A stretch of DNA of 64,000 bases from UBA8437 sp963694825 (GTDB lineage Bacteria; Planctomycetota; Planctomycetia; Planctomycetales; Planctomycetaceae): positions 1 to 64,000 of the forward strand of contig CAVOEV010000002.1 of the NCBI GenBank assembly GCA_963694825.1, written 5' to 3'. The notes below the pieces were generated by a model. The model was not told where the DNA came from, did no database searches, and saw only the letters and a program-made list of their open reading frames with translations. Positions 43,264 to 52,565 of the stretch are shown here, piece by piece (the first letter of the stretch is position 1; every line of letters begins with the position of its first letter). The position numbers were made by a program, and so were the translations under genes.

Positions 43264-45222
43264 ATGAGTGAAACCAAGTCATCGGGCGTCTCGTCGGACG
43301 CGGCAGAAAGCCGGTTGTCGGTCTGGACGCCATGGGCAGCTTGGTTGGCTGCCTGGGCGGTGGGTCTGGCCTTCGTGTTGCCGATTGAGATTGCGGGTTG
43401 GCGTGCGGGAGCGGGCGGCTGGTTCGAGAGGGTGCTGGTCGGAATCAACATCGACACCTCACCGTACCTGTGGTGGCTGTTGGCCGGTTTATTGTTGGCT
43501 GGTTTGCGGATGCGACGGTTGGGGCGATTGATGGGCACTGGGGGTCGAGATGGTCGTTTGGCAGCCTGGTGGTCAACTCGGGCGGGCCAGGGTGGACCGG
43601 GTGTGGGACTCGCGATGCTGTTGGTCGGAGCGTTGTCGTTGGGAACCAGCTTGCACACCGCGTCGCGGCCGGTTTGGGGACCCGTTGCAGGCCGTTCCGA
43701 GGTTCAATTGGGCAGTCTGCCTCCGGGGTTCCACGACGAGTACAGCTACCTGTTCCAGGCTCAGACCTTTGTGTCCGGCGAGTGGAACAACCGGGGTCAT
43801 CCCGATGCCAGGCGTCTGTTCGACCAGATGCACGTACTCAATGACGAGGGTGTGTTTGCCAGCCGTTATTTTCCCGGAACGGGTTTGTGGATGGCTCTGT
43901 TTGTGGCCTGGGGCGAACCGGTATGGGGTCATTATCTGGCGGGCGTATTGACGGCGATCGCGGTCTTGGGGATTGGCCGCGAGTTGGCTGGCAACGGTGT
44001 GGGGTTGTTGGCCGGACTGATGACGGCGGTGGCACCGGGCATGGCCCTGTTCAGCAACCTGCTGCTGTCTCACCACCCGACCCTGGCCGGATTGTCGATG
44101 TTCGTGTACTGGTTCCTGAGGATGCAGCGGAGGGGGTCATTGGCATGCGGGTTATTGGCAGGGATGGGCCTGTCGTTGGCCATGCTGTGTCGCCCGTTGA
44201 CGGCGGCAGCGGTGGGCCTGCCGTTTGGTTGCTGGTTGGCGTGGTGGTGGCTTCGAGGTGATGGCGGGCTGGAAGCTGGTGGGCGTCACATCCGAGTGAT
44301 CAGTGTTGGTGTTCCCGTATTGGCGGGGCTGCTGGTGATGGGTTGGTACAACCATCAACTGACCGGCGACTGGCTGACGACTCCGTACCAGGTCTACACC
44401 GACCAGCACACGCCTTGCCACGTGTTCGGTTTCGACAATGTCGTGCGTGGAGAGCAGAGGATGGCTGGTATGGACCCCGAGTCTCGGCAGCGGGTTCTGG
44501 AGCACTACGACAGTTGGGCGGAGAATCTCGATGCCGAATTGGCGTCACGCAACGTGGTCAGTCGTCTGATCGAGTCGGGCAAATGGACTGTCGGGCTGGT
44601 GGTGTTGATGATGACGTCAGTGGTGTTGCTGGTCGGGTTTCTACTGGGGAGTGTGCCTCTGCCGGGAACTCGTTGGTGGTCGATCGTCTTGGCCATTGTC
44701 TGTGTTCAGTTGGCTCACGTGCCGTACTGGTACGCGGGGATCATGAACTGGCACTACGTATTCGAGACGGCACCGTTTTGGTGTGTGTTGGTGGCGGGTG
44801 TGACGGTGCGGCTGTGGCAGGTGGTGAGTCGAGTGGGGCGGCCCGGGTTGGCGGTGGCCTGGACCGGGTTGTTACTGGTCACTCCGATGACGTCCTACCT
44901 CGAGTTCGACCCGGTCTGGTCTCCGTCCCGGCTCGACTTGGCTGTTGGCGAGATCGGATACGCTCGGGCCCGCCATGCCGGTTTTCGGCAGCGATTAGAA
45001 ACGAGGATTGGCAACGACCGGGCACTGGTGTTGGTTGATGCCGATCCGTCGGATCGGCATATCGACCTTGTCGTCAATCCTCCGCAATTGAACTCCGATG
45101 TACTGGTGGGTCGCTACCTGCCTAAGGTCGTGCCGATGTCACGAGTGCTGAAGTTGTTCCCGAGTCGGCGGGTGTTTGTCTTTGACGTTCGCAGTGGTGG
45201 CATGCGGGAGATACGCCGGTGA
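43264..45222 (+). CDS. PMT/ArnT-like membrane glycosyltransferase
   Basis: 652 residues from the ATG at 43264. About 10-12 membrane segments surround the early periplasmic loop PPGFHDEYSYLFQAQTFVSG, which carries the Asp-Glu pair typical of GT-C enzymes of the PMT/ArnT type, and GLWMALFVAWGEPVWGHYLA. Such enzymes use polyprenyl-phosphate sugars to glycosylate proteins or lipids outside the membrane. Donor and acceptor are unknown. The TGA overlaps the GTG of folP (GTGA). The 239-base gap upstream shows no gene. Confidence 0.75.
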   Translation: MSETKSSGVSSDAAESRLSVWTPWAAWLAAWAVGLAFVLPIEIAGWRAGAGGWFERVLVGINIDTSPYLWWLLAGLLLAGLRMRRLGRLMGTGGRDGRLAAWWSTRAGQGGPGVGLAMLLVGALSLGTSLHTASRPVWGPVAGRSEVQLGSLPPGFHDEYSYLFQAQTFVSGEWNNRGHPDARRLFDQMHVLNDEGVFASRYFPGTGLWMALFVAWGEPVWGHYLAGVLTAIAVLGIGRELAGNGVGLLAGLMTAVAPGMALFSNLLLSHHPTLAGLSMFVYWFLRMQRRGSLACGLLAGMGLSLAMLCRPLTAAAVGLPFGCWLAWWWLRGDGGLEAGGRHIRVISVGVPVLAGLLVMGWYNHQLTGDWLTTPYQVYTDQHTPCHVFGFDNVVRGEQRMAGMDPESRQRVLEHYDSWAENLDAELASRNVVSRLIESGKWTVGLVVLMMTSVVLLVGFLLGSVPLPGTRWWSIVLAIVCVQLAHVPYWYAGIMNWHYVFETAPFWCVLVAGVTVRLWQVVSRVGRPGLAVAWTGLLLVTPMTSYLEFDPVWSPSRLDLAVGEIGYARARHAGFRQRLETRIGNDRALVLVDADPSDRHIDLVVNPPQLNSDVLVGRYLPKVVPMSRVLKLFPSRRVFVFDVRSGGMREIRR

Positions 45223-46097
45223 CGGGACCGAGTGATACTTTGGCGGTTTCGACTGGCCGGACATGGCGGATTGGCACGACGACTCACGTCCTAGGTGCCG
45301 GGGCGCCGTGGTTGATGGGGATCTTAAACGTGACGCCTGACAGTTTTTCCGACGGTGGCGAGTGGGTGACTGTCGCGTCGGCTGTTGAGCGGGCTCGGGA
45401 GATGGTGGTGGCCGGGGCGTCGATGATCGACGTGGGCGGCGAATCGACTCGTCCCGGAGCCGATCCAATCGACAGTGCGGTTGAGTTACAGCGAGTGGTG
45501 AAGGTGGTCGAGGCTGTGGTCGAGGCTGTGGATGTGCCGGTGTCGATAGACACGATGAAGTCGGTCGTGGCTCGAGCGGCGGTCGAGGTGGGTGCGAGCG
45601 TAGTGAATGATGTGTCGGGGCTCGAAGCCGACAACCTGATGGTCGCGACGTGTGTCGAGTTGGACGTGGCGGTTGTCTGCATGCACATGCGAGGCACGCC
45701 AGCGACGATGCAGGACGACCCGGTGTATGCCGACGTGGTCGAGGAGGTTGCGAGTTACCTGGAGAGTCGACTCGAGAGGCTGGTTTCTGCGGGTCTGTCT
45801 GAGGATCGCGTGGTCCTGGACCCGGGGATCGGGTTCGGCAAGACCGCCTCGGACAACCTGCAATTGCTCGGTTCGATCGACCGCCTTCATCGTGCTGACC
45901 GCCCGTTGCTGGTCGGTCATTCACGAAAGCGGTTTCTGTCTCAGTTGCTGGGTCGACCGATCGAGGAGCGATTGTCGGGGACGATTGGGGTGGCGGTGGC
46001 GTTGGCAGGGCAGGGTGTCGAGATCATCCGGGTCCACGACGTGGCGGCGGTTCAGGATGCACTGCTGGCCTGGTGGAAGGTCACCGAAGCGGTGTGA
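45219..46097 (+). CDS. folP: Dihydropteroate synthase
   Basis: 292 residues from a GTG that overlaps the stop of the glycosyltransferase. Signatures: LMGILNVTPDSFSDGGEWV, ASMIDVGGESTRPGADPI, VPVSIDTMKS, VNDVSGL, MHMRGTPATMQ, LDPGIGFGKTASDNLQLL and VGHSRKRFL. It joins p-aminobenzoate to the pterin in folate synthesis and is the target of sulfonamides. The pterin pathway also has folE at 22176-22787. Confidence 0.96.
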   Translation: MTGPSDTLAVSTGRTWRIGTTTHVLGAGAPWLMGILNVTPDSFSDGGEWVTVASAVERAREMVVAGASMIDVGGESTRPGADPIDSAVELQRVVKVVEAVVEAVDVPVSIDTMKSVVARAAVEVGASVVNDVSGLEADNLMVATCVELDVAVVCMHMRGTPATMQDDPVYADVVEEVASYLESRLERLVSAGLSEDRVVLDPGIGFGKTASDNLQLLGSIDRLHRADRPLLVGHSRKRFLSQLLGRPIEERLSGTIGVAVALAGQGVEIIRVHDVAAVQDALLAWWKVTEAV

Positions 46098-46140
46098 ACG
46101 GGGCGACTGGGGTTGCGTCTGTTTCGAAGAGAATCCTGGT

Positions 46141-47136
46141 CTATTCGTTCCGAGGCGGTCGCATCATCAGCGAATCGGTGGCTTCGAGAGCCGGTTTGCC
46201 TTCGAAGAGCACTCGAAAGACTTCGGCGGTGATCGGCATGTCGAGCCCCTGTTGTTCGGCCAGTTCGTGAACGCTGCGGGTGGTCCAAACGCCCTCGGCC
46301 ACCGCGTCCATGCTCTGGAGGATCTGATCGAGTGTTTCGCCGGCTCCGAGTCGTTCGCCGACCTTGCGGTTGCGGCTGTAGGGGCTGGCACAGGTGGTGA
46401 TCAGGTCTCCCATGCCGGCCAACCCGGCAAAGGTCTGTGGCAGTGCACCAAAAGAGGTGCCGAAGCGAGTCATTTCGACCAGTCCGCGAGTCATCAGTGC
46501 GCTCTTGGCATTGTCGCCGTAGCCCAGCCCGTCGCAGATTCCTGCGGCGATGGCGATGACATTCTTCAGCGCCGCCGCCAGTTCGACTCCGATAATGTCG
46601 ACGTTGGTGTAGACGCGAAAGCGGTCGGTGGTGAACGTCTGTTGCACTCGCCGGGCCAGTGCCAGGTCGCCGCTGGCGGCGACGACCGTCGCCGGCAGCC
46701 TGCGCGTGATCTCCTCGGCGTGACTCGGACCACTCAGCGAAACCACCGCACGGCTGCCCAGCACTTCGCCAATGATCTCGCTGGGCCGCAGAAAGGTTTC
46801 GTTTTCGATCCCTTTGATCACGCTGACCACCGGTCGGTCGTTGTTGAGTGCGGGTGAGATGTTGTTGAGGCAATCGCGGAGGAAGGCGGTGGGGACGGCC
46901 ATGACGAGCAGGTCGCTGTCGGCCACAGCGGTCGTGATGTCGGAAGTGATTTCGATCGAGGACGGGATCGAGACACCCGGTAGCAGTCTTTGGTTCTCAC
47001 GCGTTTCGGCCATCTCGGCCGCGTGATCGGGATTGCGGGCCCAGAGTGCGACCTGTTGGTCGGGGTTCTCGGAGAGAACGATCGCGCAGGCGGTCCCCAT
47101 GGCTCCGCCACCGATGACCGTGACCCGGCTCGACAT
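46141..47136 (-). CDS. gpsA: Glycerol-3-phosphate dehydrogenase [NAD(P)+]
   Basis: 331 residues. NAD-binding VTVIGGGAMGTACAIVLSEN, VVSVIKGIENETF, LSGPSHAEEITRRLPATVVA, and the catalytic-lysine block AAALKNVIAIAAGICDGLGY identify GpsA, which makes sn-glycerol 3-phosphate for phospholipids. plsY (57898-58623) uses the same product. It is convergent with folP, 43 bases apart. Confidence 0.96.
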   Translation of the reverse strand: MSSRVTVIGGGAMGTACAIVLSENPDQQVALWARNPDHAAEMAETRENQRLLPGVSIPSSIEITSDITTAVADSDLLVMAVPTAFLRDCLNNISPALNNDRPVVSVIKGIENETFLRPSEIIGEVLGSRAVVSLSGPSHAEEITRRLPATVVAASGDLALARRVQQTFTTDRFRVYTNVDIIGVELAAALKNVIAIAAGICDGLGYGDNAKSALMTRGLVEMTRFGTSFGALPQTFAGLAGMGDLITTCASPYSRNRKVGERLGAGETLDQILQSMDAVAEGVWTTRSVHELAEQQGLDMPITAEVFRVLFEGKPALEATDSLMMRPPRNE

Positions 47137-47441
47137 CGCATGTTGCCCGAAAGGACGGCTTCGCAGTTAGCCGTCTCAGTGGTGACTGTCTGGTTCTGCT
47201 GGGTTGTGTTGTGGCTTGTTCTGTTTTCTGCCGTTTTCTGCTGTAGTCTGCTGGGTGAGCATTCTAGACCAAGCTGGAACGCAACTGAAGCGACGGGTCG
47301 GAGTGTTGAGCGTGTCGGGGTGTTTGAGAATGGATTGAGCGAATACTGGTGTTGACCTGAGTGGCGACATCGAGACAATCCCCGATCGCTGCTCTCTCTC
47401 TCGATCTCCATTTCCACTCCCCGCGTTCTGCAGGTGCAACT
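47137..47441. other. Non-coding gap between gpsA and the surface protein gene
   Basis: 305 bases between divergent genes. It contains repeated gttttctgc/ctgctg words around 47200-47260 and a CT-rich run (ctctctctctcg) near 47390, but no open frame, tRNA or clear promoter that I can support. It should hold promoters for gpsA and for the downstream gene. Confidence 0.5.
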
Positions 47442-48716
47442 GTGACTGCGCCCATCAAGGCACTCGTTTCGTTTTGTCTGGTCCTGCCCACGACGGTTCA
47501 CTCGGCCGAACCCGACCTGTTGGTCGATACGGTCGTCCGTGGCCAATCGATGCAGCCAGTCCCGGTATCGACGTATCCGGTATCGACGTATCCGGTATCG
47601 ACGTATCCGACTGCGATCTCGCCAATGGCCGGGTTGGGGATCGTCTCCGGCGGTGTGGTACCGACATCGGCTCAGTTACCCCCAGCAGCCCCTGTCTATG
47701 CTGGGGCGTATGATCCAGCTCCGATGGTGGGATATCCACCGGTGTCATCGGGAATGACATGGTTGGCGTTGCCGGTCCTTCAGACGGGCAATCCGATGGG
47801 GATCGTGCAGGCGCCGGGAATGCAAGCGGCTCCCTGGGCCATTCCGCCGACTCCGGGCCAGATCCCAGGTGGCATGACCTTCGGTGCCCATTCCAGCCTG
47901 CAGCCGTACCGGCTGAACGCCTGGACGGGTCGAGTCGAAGGCGGTTTCATGGCAGCCGAGCGGACCGAGGGGCGTCAGGGTGAATTCGGCGTCACTGAAC
48001 TCGACATCGAGTTGGAGTTTTCTGGTCTGTACATGCCCGGTTGGATCTCCAGTTTCACTCAGATCATCGACACCCGATGGTGGGACGGCCCGAGCGACCC
48101 GGTGGTTCCCGGCAACGGTCTTCCGGCTCGGGTCTACCGGATCGGTTGGGATCTCGAGATGGCGACGATCAAACAGGGTGGCTACAGCGCTCAACTGGCA
48201 TTCACCCCGTCTCTGGCGACCGATTTCGACAACGGTGTCGATTCCGACACCTGGCAATTCGATGGTCGTGCGATCATTTACTACCAGTACCCGGGGATGA
48301 CGGTGGCATTGGGTGCGGGTTACTGGGACCGGGTTCGGGACCGGGTGATTCCCTATGTCGGAGTCATTTTCAAGCCGGACACGATTTGGGAGTGGCAGTT
48401 GATGTTTCCCGAGTCGCGGATCAGCGTCTTCATGGGCAACTATGGTGGCAACTCGAGTTGGATGTACACGAGGGCCGAGTACCATGTCGAGGCCTACGAC
48501 GTGACGGTCCAAAGGACTCCTGGTGCGGCTTCGGTGCGTGACCAGATCGAGTTGAAGGGATACCGTCTGATGATGGGATTCCGATCCGAGACCTTGCAGT
48601 ACTCGAGTTTCATCGAGGCGGGCTGGGTGTTTTCTCGCGACGTTGTGTTTGCCGGACGGACGCCGGGTTACGGCATCGGCGACGGCTTCATGATCCGGAC
48701 GGGCTTGAGTTTCTGA
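47442..48716 (+). CDS. Predicted secreted/outer-surface protein
   Basis: 424 residues from the GTG at 47442 (AGGTG about 7 bases upstream); an earlier GTG at 47361 is possible but gives no proper signal. The start APIKALVSFCLVLPTTVHSA is a signal peptide. Three VSTYP repeats follow, encoded by a 15-base tandem repeat, then a Pro/Gly/Met-rich region, and from ~residue 150 alternating aromatic strands (RVEGGFMAAERTEGRQGEFG, IEAGWVFSRDVVFAGRTPGY) resembling an outer-membrane beta barrel. No named family. Its stop overlaps the next gene (TGATG). Confidence 0.65.
   Translation: MTAPIKALVSFCLVLPTTVHSAEPDLLVDTVVRGQSMQPVPVSTYPVSTYPVSTYPTAISPMAGLGIVSGGVVPTSAQLPPAAPVYAGAYDPAPMVGYPPVSSGMTWLALPVLQTGNPMGIVQAPGMQAAPWAIPPTPGQIPGGMTFGAHSSLQPYRLNAWTGRVEGGFMAAERTEGRQGEFGVTELDIELEFSGLYMPGWISSFTQIIDTRWWDGPSDPVVPGNGLPARVYRIGWDLEMATIKQGGYSAQLAFTPSLATDFDNGVDSDTWQFDGRAIIYYQYPGMTVALGAGYWDRVRDRVIPYVGVIFKPDTIWEWQLMFPESRISVFMGNYGGNSSWMYTRAEYHVEAYDVTVQRTPGAASVRDQIELKGYRLMMGFRSETLQYSSFIEAGWVFSRDVVFAGRTPGYGIGDGFMIRTGLSF
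47565..47609 (+). repeat. 15-bp tandem repeat encoding VSTYP
   Basis: Three exact copies of gtatcgacgtatccg in the signal-peptide-proximal region of the surface protein. Confidence 0.9.
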
Positions 48717-49453
48717 TGAACTCGCCGGTTGCGATCGTACTGGCTGCCGGCGAGGGTCGTCGGATGCAGTCGGACTTGGCAAAGGTGCTTCACGAGGCTG
48801 CCGGTCGTCGCCTGATCGACTGGGTTATCGAGTCGGCTCGTGCTGCCGGCATCGGTCGCTTGGTGGTGGTCGTAGGCCACAGATCCGAGCAGGTGCGTGC
48901 CGCTCTGGCGGACCATCCGGACGTGAGTTTCGCGGAGCAGTCCGAGCAACTGGGCACGGGACATGCGGTCCTGATGTGCCGTGAACTTCTGTCGGACCAT
49001 TCTGGAGCGATCGCGATTCTCAACGGCGACATGCCTCTGATCCAACCCAATTCCATTCGCAGCCTGCTGGACGCTCAGCGAGAACACCGTGCGGCCTGCG
49101 TGGTCGGGACGTGTCGAACCGAGTCGAACTCGGGGCTGGGTCGGATCGTCCGAGACGAGGCGGGTGAGTTTTTGAGGATTGTGGAGGAGTTAGATGCGAC
49201 GCCGGCCGAGTCGGCGATCGACGAGATCAACACGGGTCTGTATGCGTTTGACGGTCCAATGTTGTGGGAATCCTTGTCGCAGGTCGAGCCGAACAATCGC
49301 CAGGGTCAGTACTACCTGACCGACTGTGCGGAGATCCTGTTGTCTGATGGGCAACGCGTGGTGGCTTCGTGCACATTAAGCATGAGCGAGGCGATGGGCG
49401 TGAATACTCTTGAACAGTTGGCCGAAGTCGAAGCGGCTCTGGCTCGCGCTTGA
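48716..49453 (+). CDS. GlmU-like nucleotidyltransferase (uridylyltransferase domain only)
   Basis: 245 residues. The pyrophosphorylase motif AIVLAAGEGRRMQSDLAKVL, the EQLGTGHAV nucleotide-binding block, LNGDMPLI, and EINTGLYAFDG match the N-terminal domain of GlmU. The C-terminal left-handed beta-helix acetyltransferase half (about 200 residues) is missing, so acetylation of GlcN-1-P must be done elsewhere. It would make UDP-GlcNAc for peptidoglycan and LPS. The ATG overlaps the previous stop; prs follows after 106 bases, as in many glmU-prs pairs. Confidence 0.85.
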   Translation: MNSPVAIVLAAGEGRRMQSDLAKVLHEAAGRRLIDWVIESARAAGIGRLVVVVGHRSEQVRAALADHPDVSFAEQSEQLGTGHAVLMCRELLSDHSGAIAILNGDMPLIQPNSIRSLLDAQREHRAACVVGTCRTESNSGLGRIVRDEAGEFLRIVEELDATPAESAIDEINTGLYAFDGPMLWESLSQVEPNNRQGQYYLTDCAEILLSDGQRVVASCTLSMSEAMGVNTLEQLAEVEAALARA

Positions 49454-49559
49454 CAATCGTGTGGCGGTTGGGCAGAACTGGTGCGCCGTGGGCATCCCGG
49501 CTCGAGAGTGACGGCGTTGATGGGGTCGGTTCGCTAGGTGTGAGGGGGCGGGTGCTGGC

Positions 49560-50507
49560 ATGTACGATCACTTGACGCTGATCAGTGGCCGCGGTCATCC
49601 CGAGTTGTCGCTTGAGATTGCCGAGCATCTGGGGCTTCCGTTGGGGGCTGTCCGTGTGTCGGATTTCCCTGACGGGGAGATCAGTGTTCAGTTGGACCAC
49701 AACATCCGCGGCCGCGACGTTTTTCTGATCCAGCCCACCGGGCCTCCGTCGAACGACAACCTGATGGAGTTGTTGATCCTGATCGATGCCTGTCGCCGAG
49801 CGAGTGCGGCTCGAATCACCGCGGTAATCCCCTACTTCGGATACGCTCGACAGGACCGCAAGGATGCGGGCCGGGTGCCGATCACGGCCAAGCTGGTGGC
49901 CAACCTGATTGTGCAGGCCGGAGCCGACCGCGTCCTGACGATGGACCTGCACGCCGCTCAGATCCAGGGCTTCTTCGATGTCCCGGTCGATCATCTCTAT
50001 GCCGCTCCGATTCTCGACGAGTACTTCCAATCCTTGGGTGTGCCAGCCGAGGAGATCGTGGTGTTGAGTCCGGACGAGGGGAGCATCAAACGCAGTTTGA
50101 CTCACGTTCGCGAACTGGGCGGATCGCTGGCGATCGTCGACAAGCGGCGAAGCAGTGCCACCGAGACTGAACAGGCCAACCTGATCGGGGGTCCGATCGA
50201 GGGCCGGACCGTGTTGATTTTTGACGACATGATTTCAACTGGTGGATCGATCGTGGGTGCGGTCGAGGTGGCTCGCGAGCACGGAGCGCGAGACATCTAC
50301 GTCGGGGCCAGTCACGCGGTACTCTGCGGAGGCGCTCCTGCGAGGCTTCGGGAGGCCGGCATCAAGCAGTGCGTGTTCACTAACAGCCTGCCGTTGACAG
50401 GCGACAAGCAGTTGCCGGACATGACTGTGGTGTCGGTGGCTCCGTTGTTGGGCGAAGCGATCCGACGAATCCATCGCAACGAATCGGTCAGCGGGCTATT
50501 TGCCTGA
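49560..50507 (+). CDS. prs: Ribose-phosphate pyrophosphokinase
   Basis: 315 residues, the usual length. Conserved: VSDFPDGEISVQLDHNIRGR, VIPYFGYARQDRKDAGRVPI, the PRPP-site signature DLHAAQIQGFFDVPVDHL, and IFDDMISTGGSIV (the PRPP-binding loop). The flexible loop lysine/arginine KRRSSATETE is present. It makes PRPP for nucleotides, His and Trp. SPDEGSIKRS replaces the more common SPDxGGxxRA, a minor deviation. Confidence 0.95.
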   Translation: MYDHLTLISGRGHPELSLEIAEHLGLPLGAVRVSDFPDGEISVQLDHNIRGRDVFLIQPTGPPSNDNLMELLILIDACRRASAARITAVIPYFGYARQDRKDAGRVPITAKLVANLIVQAGADRVLTMDLHAAQIQGFFDVPVDHLYAAPILDEYFQSLGVPAEEIVVLSPDEGSIKRSLTHVRELGGSLAIVDKRRSSATETEQANLIGGPIEGRTVLIFDDMISTGGSIVGAVEVAREHGARDIYVGASHAVLCGGAPARLREAGIKQCVFTNSLPLTGDKQLPDMTVVSVAPLLGEAIRRIHRNESVSGLFA

Positions 50508-50548
50508 AAGTGGCCCGAGTGGTTGGGCCGAGTCCGGACGCGGGTCGG

Positions 50549-52240
50549 CTAGCCGACGACGTAATCGCGGAAGAAGGCCCGGCTGGTTTCGAGGTCGGGA
50601 ATCAGGCAGGGGTGCTTGTACTGTTCGATGCTGCCGCCTCGTTTCCGGCACCGACTTTCGGCGAAACGTGACCAGCTGCCTCGGGGGATGCGGGTCAGCT
50701 CCAGCGGAGCGAGTCGTCCGGATTGGCGTTTTTCGTGGTACTCGATGTTTAATTCCTGCAGCCGTCGATCGACATGTGCGGCCAAGCGATTCCATGTGTC
50801 CGAGTCGCCTTGCTCGGGTTCTTCCACCACCAGTTGGTACCCTGGCGGTTCCCCCCAGATGGGCATCGCGGTGAATTGATCGATTTCGATTTCGAGTGTC
50901 CGAAATGCGTAGCGAACCGAATCGACGACTTGGGATTCGGAGATCTTTTCTCCGGTGATGCTGGCGATGTGTTCCCCCTTGTGTAGGAATCTCAACAGCG
51001 GAGTCGTTCCACAGAATCCGCTGCAGCGGACCACGTCGCAGATGTCATAACGGTACAGGCCCGATGCGGTGGTCAGCAGGATGTAGTAGTCATTGTCGGC
51101 TTCGAGTTCGTGGGCCTGGAGCACAGTCGGCTGTGTGTTGCCGTAGTCGTCGACCGGGATAAACTCGAAGTAGTTCGACACCACATCGAGGACTCCGTCG
51201 CAGGAATTGTCCTGGAGCGGGATGGTCATTCGGCCTTCGCTGGCGTGGAGGCCGTGGTCGCGAGTGGGCACGTCACCATAGCATTCGTGTACGGCGTCGA
51301 AGTAGGCGGCACAACTGCCGCCGGTCCAGACGGCCAGGAACTGCATCGCCGGCCAGTAGTCCTTGGGCAACAGATGCCCGGTGCGTTCGACGATCCGATC
51401 GAGTTCTCGGGCCCGTTTCCGGAGAGGTTTCAGCCGTGAGGCCAGGCTGGTTCGGATGTCTGAGGGGATCTCGAAGTCGGCGTTGAGTGTGCCATCGGCG
51501 ATGTCTCGAATCAGTGACTGGCGGTGCGTGTCGGCGAAGCGGGCCACGTGCAGCAGTGTACTGGGGTTGGCGGTCGTCACCATTCTCACCCGAGCGTCGC
51601 TGACCGCCGATCGCATGGACGCGTAGTACTTCGCCTCGGGATTCTCGATCCTGGCCACGTCGAAGGGGATCGAGTACATGTGGCGGACCACGAACTTCGA
51701 CTGCATGCGGACGGCGAGTCCGCTGATATTGCCGCAGGGGGTTCCGCCACTGGTGAGGAACTGTTCGTGGTGGCTGGCGAATTGAATGATGTTTCCGCCG
51801 GTGGCGGCCCGGTGGTCGTCGTAGGCGAAGATGGCCCAGGTCGTCCAGCCGCGTCGGTAGTCGTCGAGGAACCGCTGGCTGACGGGGATGAACTTCGACT
51901 CGGCGGTGGTGCCGCTGCTGAGAGTGAACATCAGGAGCGGGTTGTCGGGTCCGAGCATTGCCGACTGGTTGCCGGCCTTGAGTTGCTCGATCCAGGGCTG
52001 ATACATCTCGTAGTCAGTCACTCCGATCGCGCGTCGAAACTCGACCGGATCGCTGACCCGGTCGAGGCCGTATTCCCGGCCGAAGTTGCTGGACCCGTTG
52101 AGTTCCAGCAGTTCTTTGAGCACGCGTTGCTGAGTGCTGCGGCAATCGGCTGTAGCAGCCAGAAACCGCCGTCCCACACGTCTCATCCTCTTCCGCGGCA
52201 GCGTGCCCGCCAACGACTGCAGGAAGGAGCGAATGTCCAT
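50549..52240 (-). CDS. GH3 family protein (adenylating acyl-amide synthetase-like)
   Basis: 563 residues. The phosphate-binding motif LLMFTLSSGTTAESKFIPVS, the AWT/CGG-like block LAVWTGGSCAAYF, HGLHASEGRMTIPLQ, and the Tyr/Asp nucleotide site TTASGLYRYDICDVVRCSGF match the GH3 family of ANL enzymes. In plants GH3 enzymes join auxin or jasmonate to amino acids; bacterial homologues have mostly unknown substrates. The C-terminal portion after ~residue 430 includes GEKISESQVVDSV. Not in an operon; it is convergent with prs. Confidence 0.85.
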   Translation of the reverse strand: MDIRSFLQSLAGTLPRKRMRRVGRRFLAATADCRSTQQRVLKELLELNGSSNFGREYGLDRVSDPVEFRRAIGVTDYEMYQPWIEQLKAGNQSAMLGPDNPLLMFTLSSGTTAESKFIPVSQRFLDDYRRGWTTWAIFAYDDHRAATGGNIIQFASHHEQFLTSGGTPCGNISGLAVRMQSKFVVRHMYSIPFDVARIENPEAKYYASMRSAVSDARVRMVTTANPSTLLHVARFADTHRQSLIRDIADGTLNADFEIPSDIRTSLASRLKPLRKRARELDRIVERTGHLLPKDYWPAMQFLAVWTGGSCAAYFDAVHECYGDVPTRDHGLHASEGRMTIPLQDNSCDGVLDVVSNYFEFIPVDDYGNTQPTVLQAHELEADNDYYILLTTASGLYRYDICDVVRCSGFCGTTPLLRFLHKGEHIASITGEKISESQVVDSVRYAFRTLEIEIDQFTAMPIWGEPPGYQLVVEEPEQGDSDTWNRLAAHVDRRLQELNIEYHEKRQSGRLAPLELTRIPRGSWSRFAESRCRKRGGSIEQYKHPCLIPDLETSRAFFRDYVVG

Positions 52241-52322
52241 GGTCGCAAAGACGAGAGGGCGGAGTGTCGAGTTGTTGTGTGGTCAGCAGGACTCAGGCGA
52301 AACGGATCGAACAGAATACGGA

Positions 52323-52565
52323 CTACTCGTCCGCTTCGTTCCCATCGGTGCTCTTGTCGCCCAGTTCCGCTTCCTCTTCCTTCTTCTCTTTCTTCTTCCG
52401 ACCCAGTGAACTCTTGACGACTCGCACCTTGGGCAGCCCGAACGGACTCTGGCCGTCCTGCCAGCGACCCTCGAATTCGAGGGTTTCGATCCGCTCGCTT
52501 CGCTTCAGCACGTTCCGAGCACGCAGCAGGTGCCCTCTGCGTTGCAGGCTCTTGTCGATCGTCAC
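52323..52565 (-). CDS. Small basic protein of the Planctomycetes-Verrucomicrobia-Chlamydiae group
   Basis: 80 residues from a GTG at 52565, with GGGGAG about 8 bases upstream. The sequence TIDKSLQRRGHLLRARNVLK, SERIETLEFEGRWQDG and SPFGLPKVRVVKSSLGRKKK matches, from memory, the pattern of a small conserved basic protein found across this superphylum and thought to be ribosome- or RNA-associated. The C-terminus adds a Lys/Glu-rich tail. The frame is open far upstream but that part is the shadow of the symporter gene. The function is not established. Confidence 0.7.
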   Translation of the reverse strand: MTIDKSLQRRGHLLRARNVLKRSERIETLEFEGRWQDGQSPFGLPKVRVVKSSLGRKKKEKKEEEAELGDKSTDGNEADE

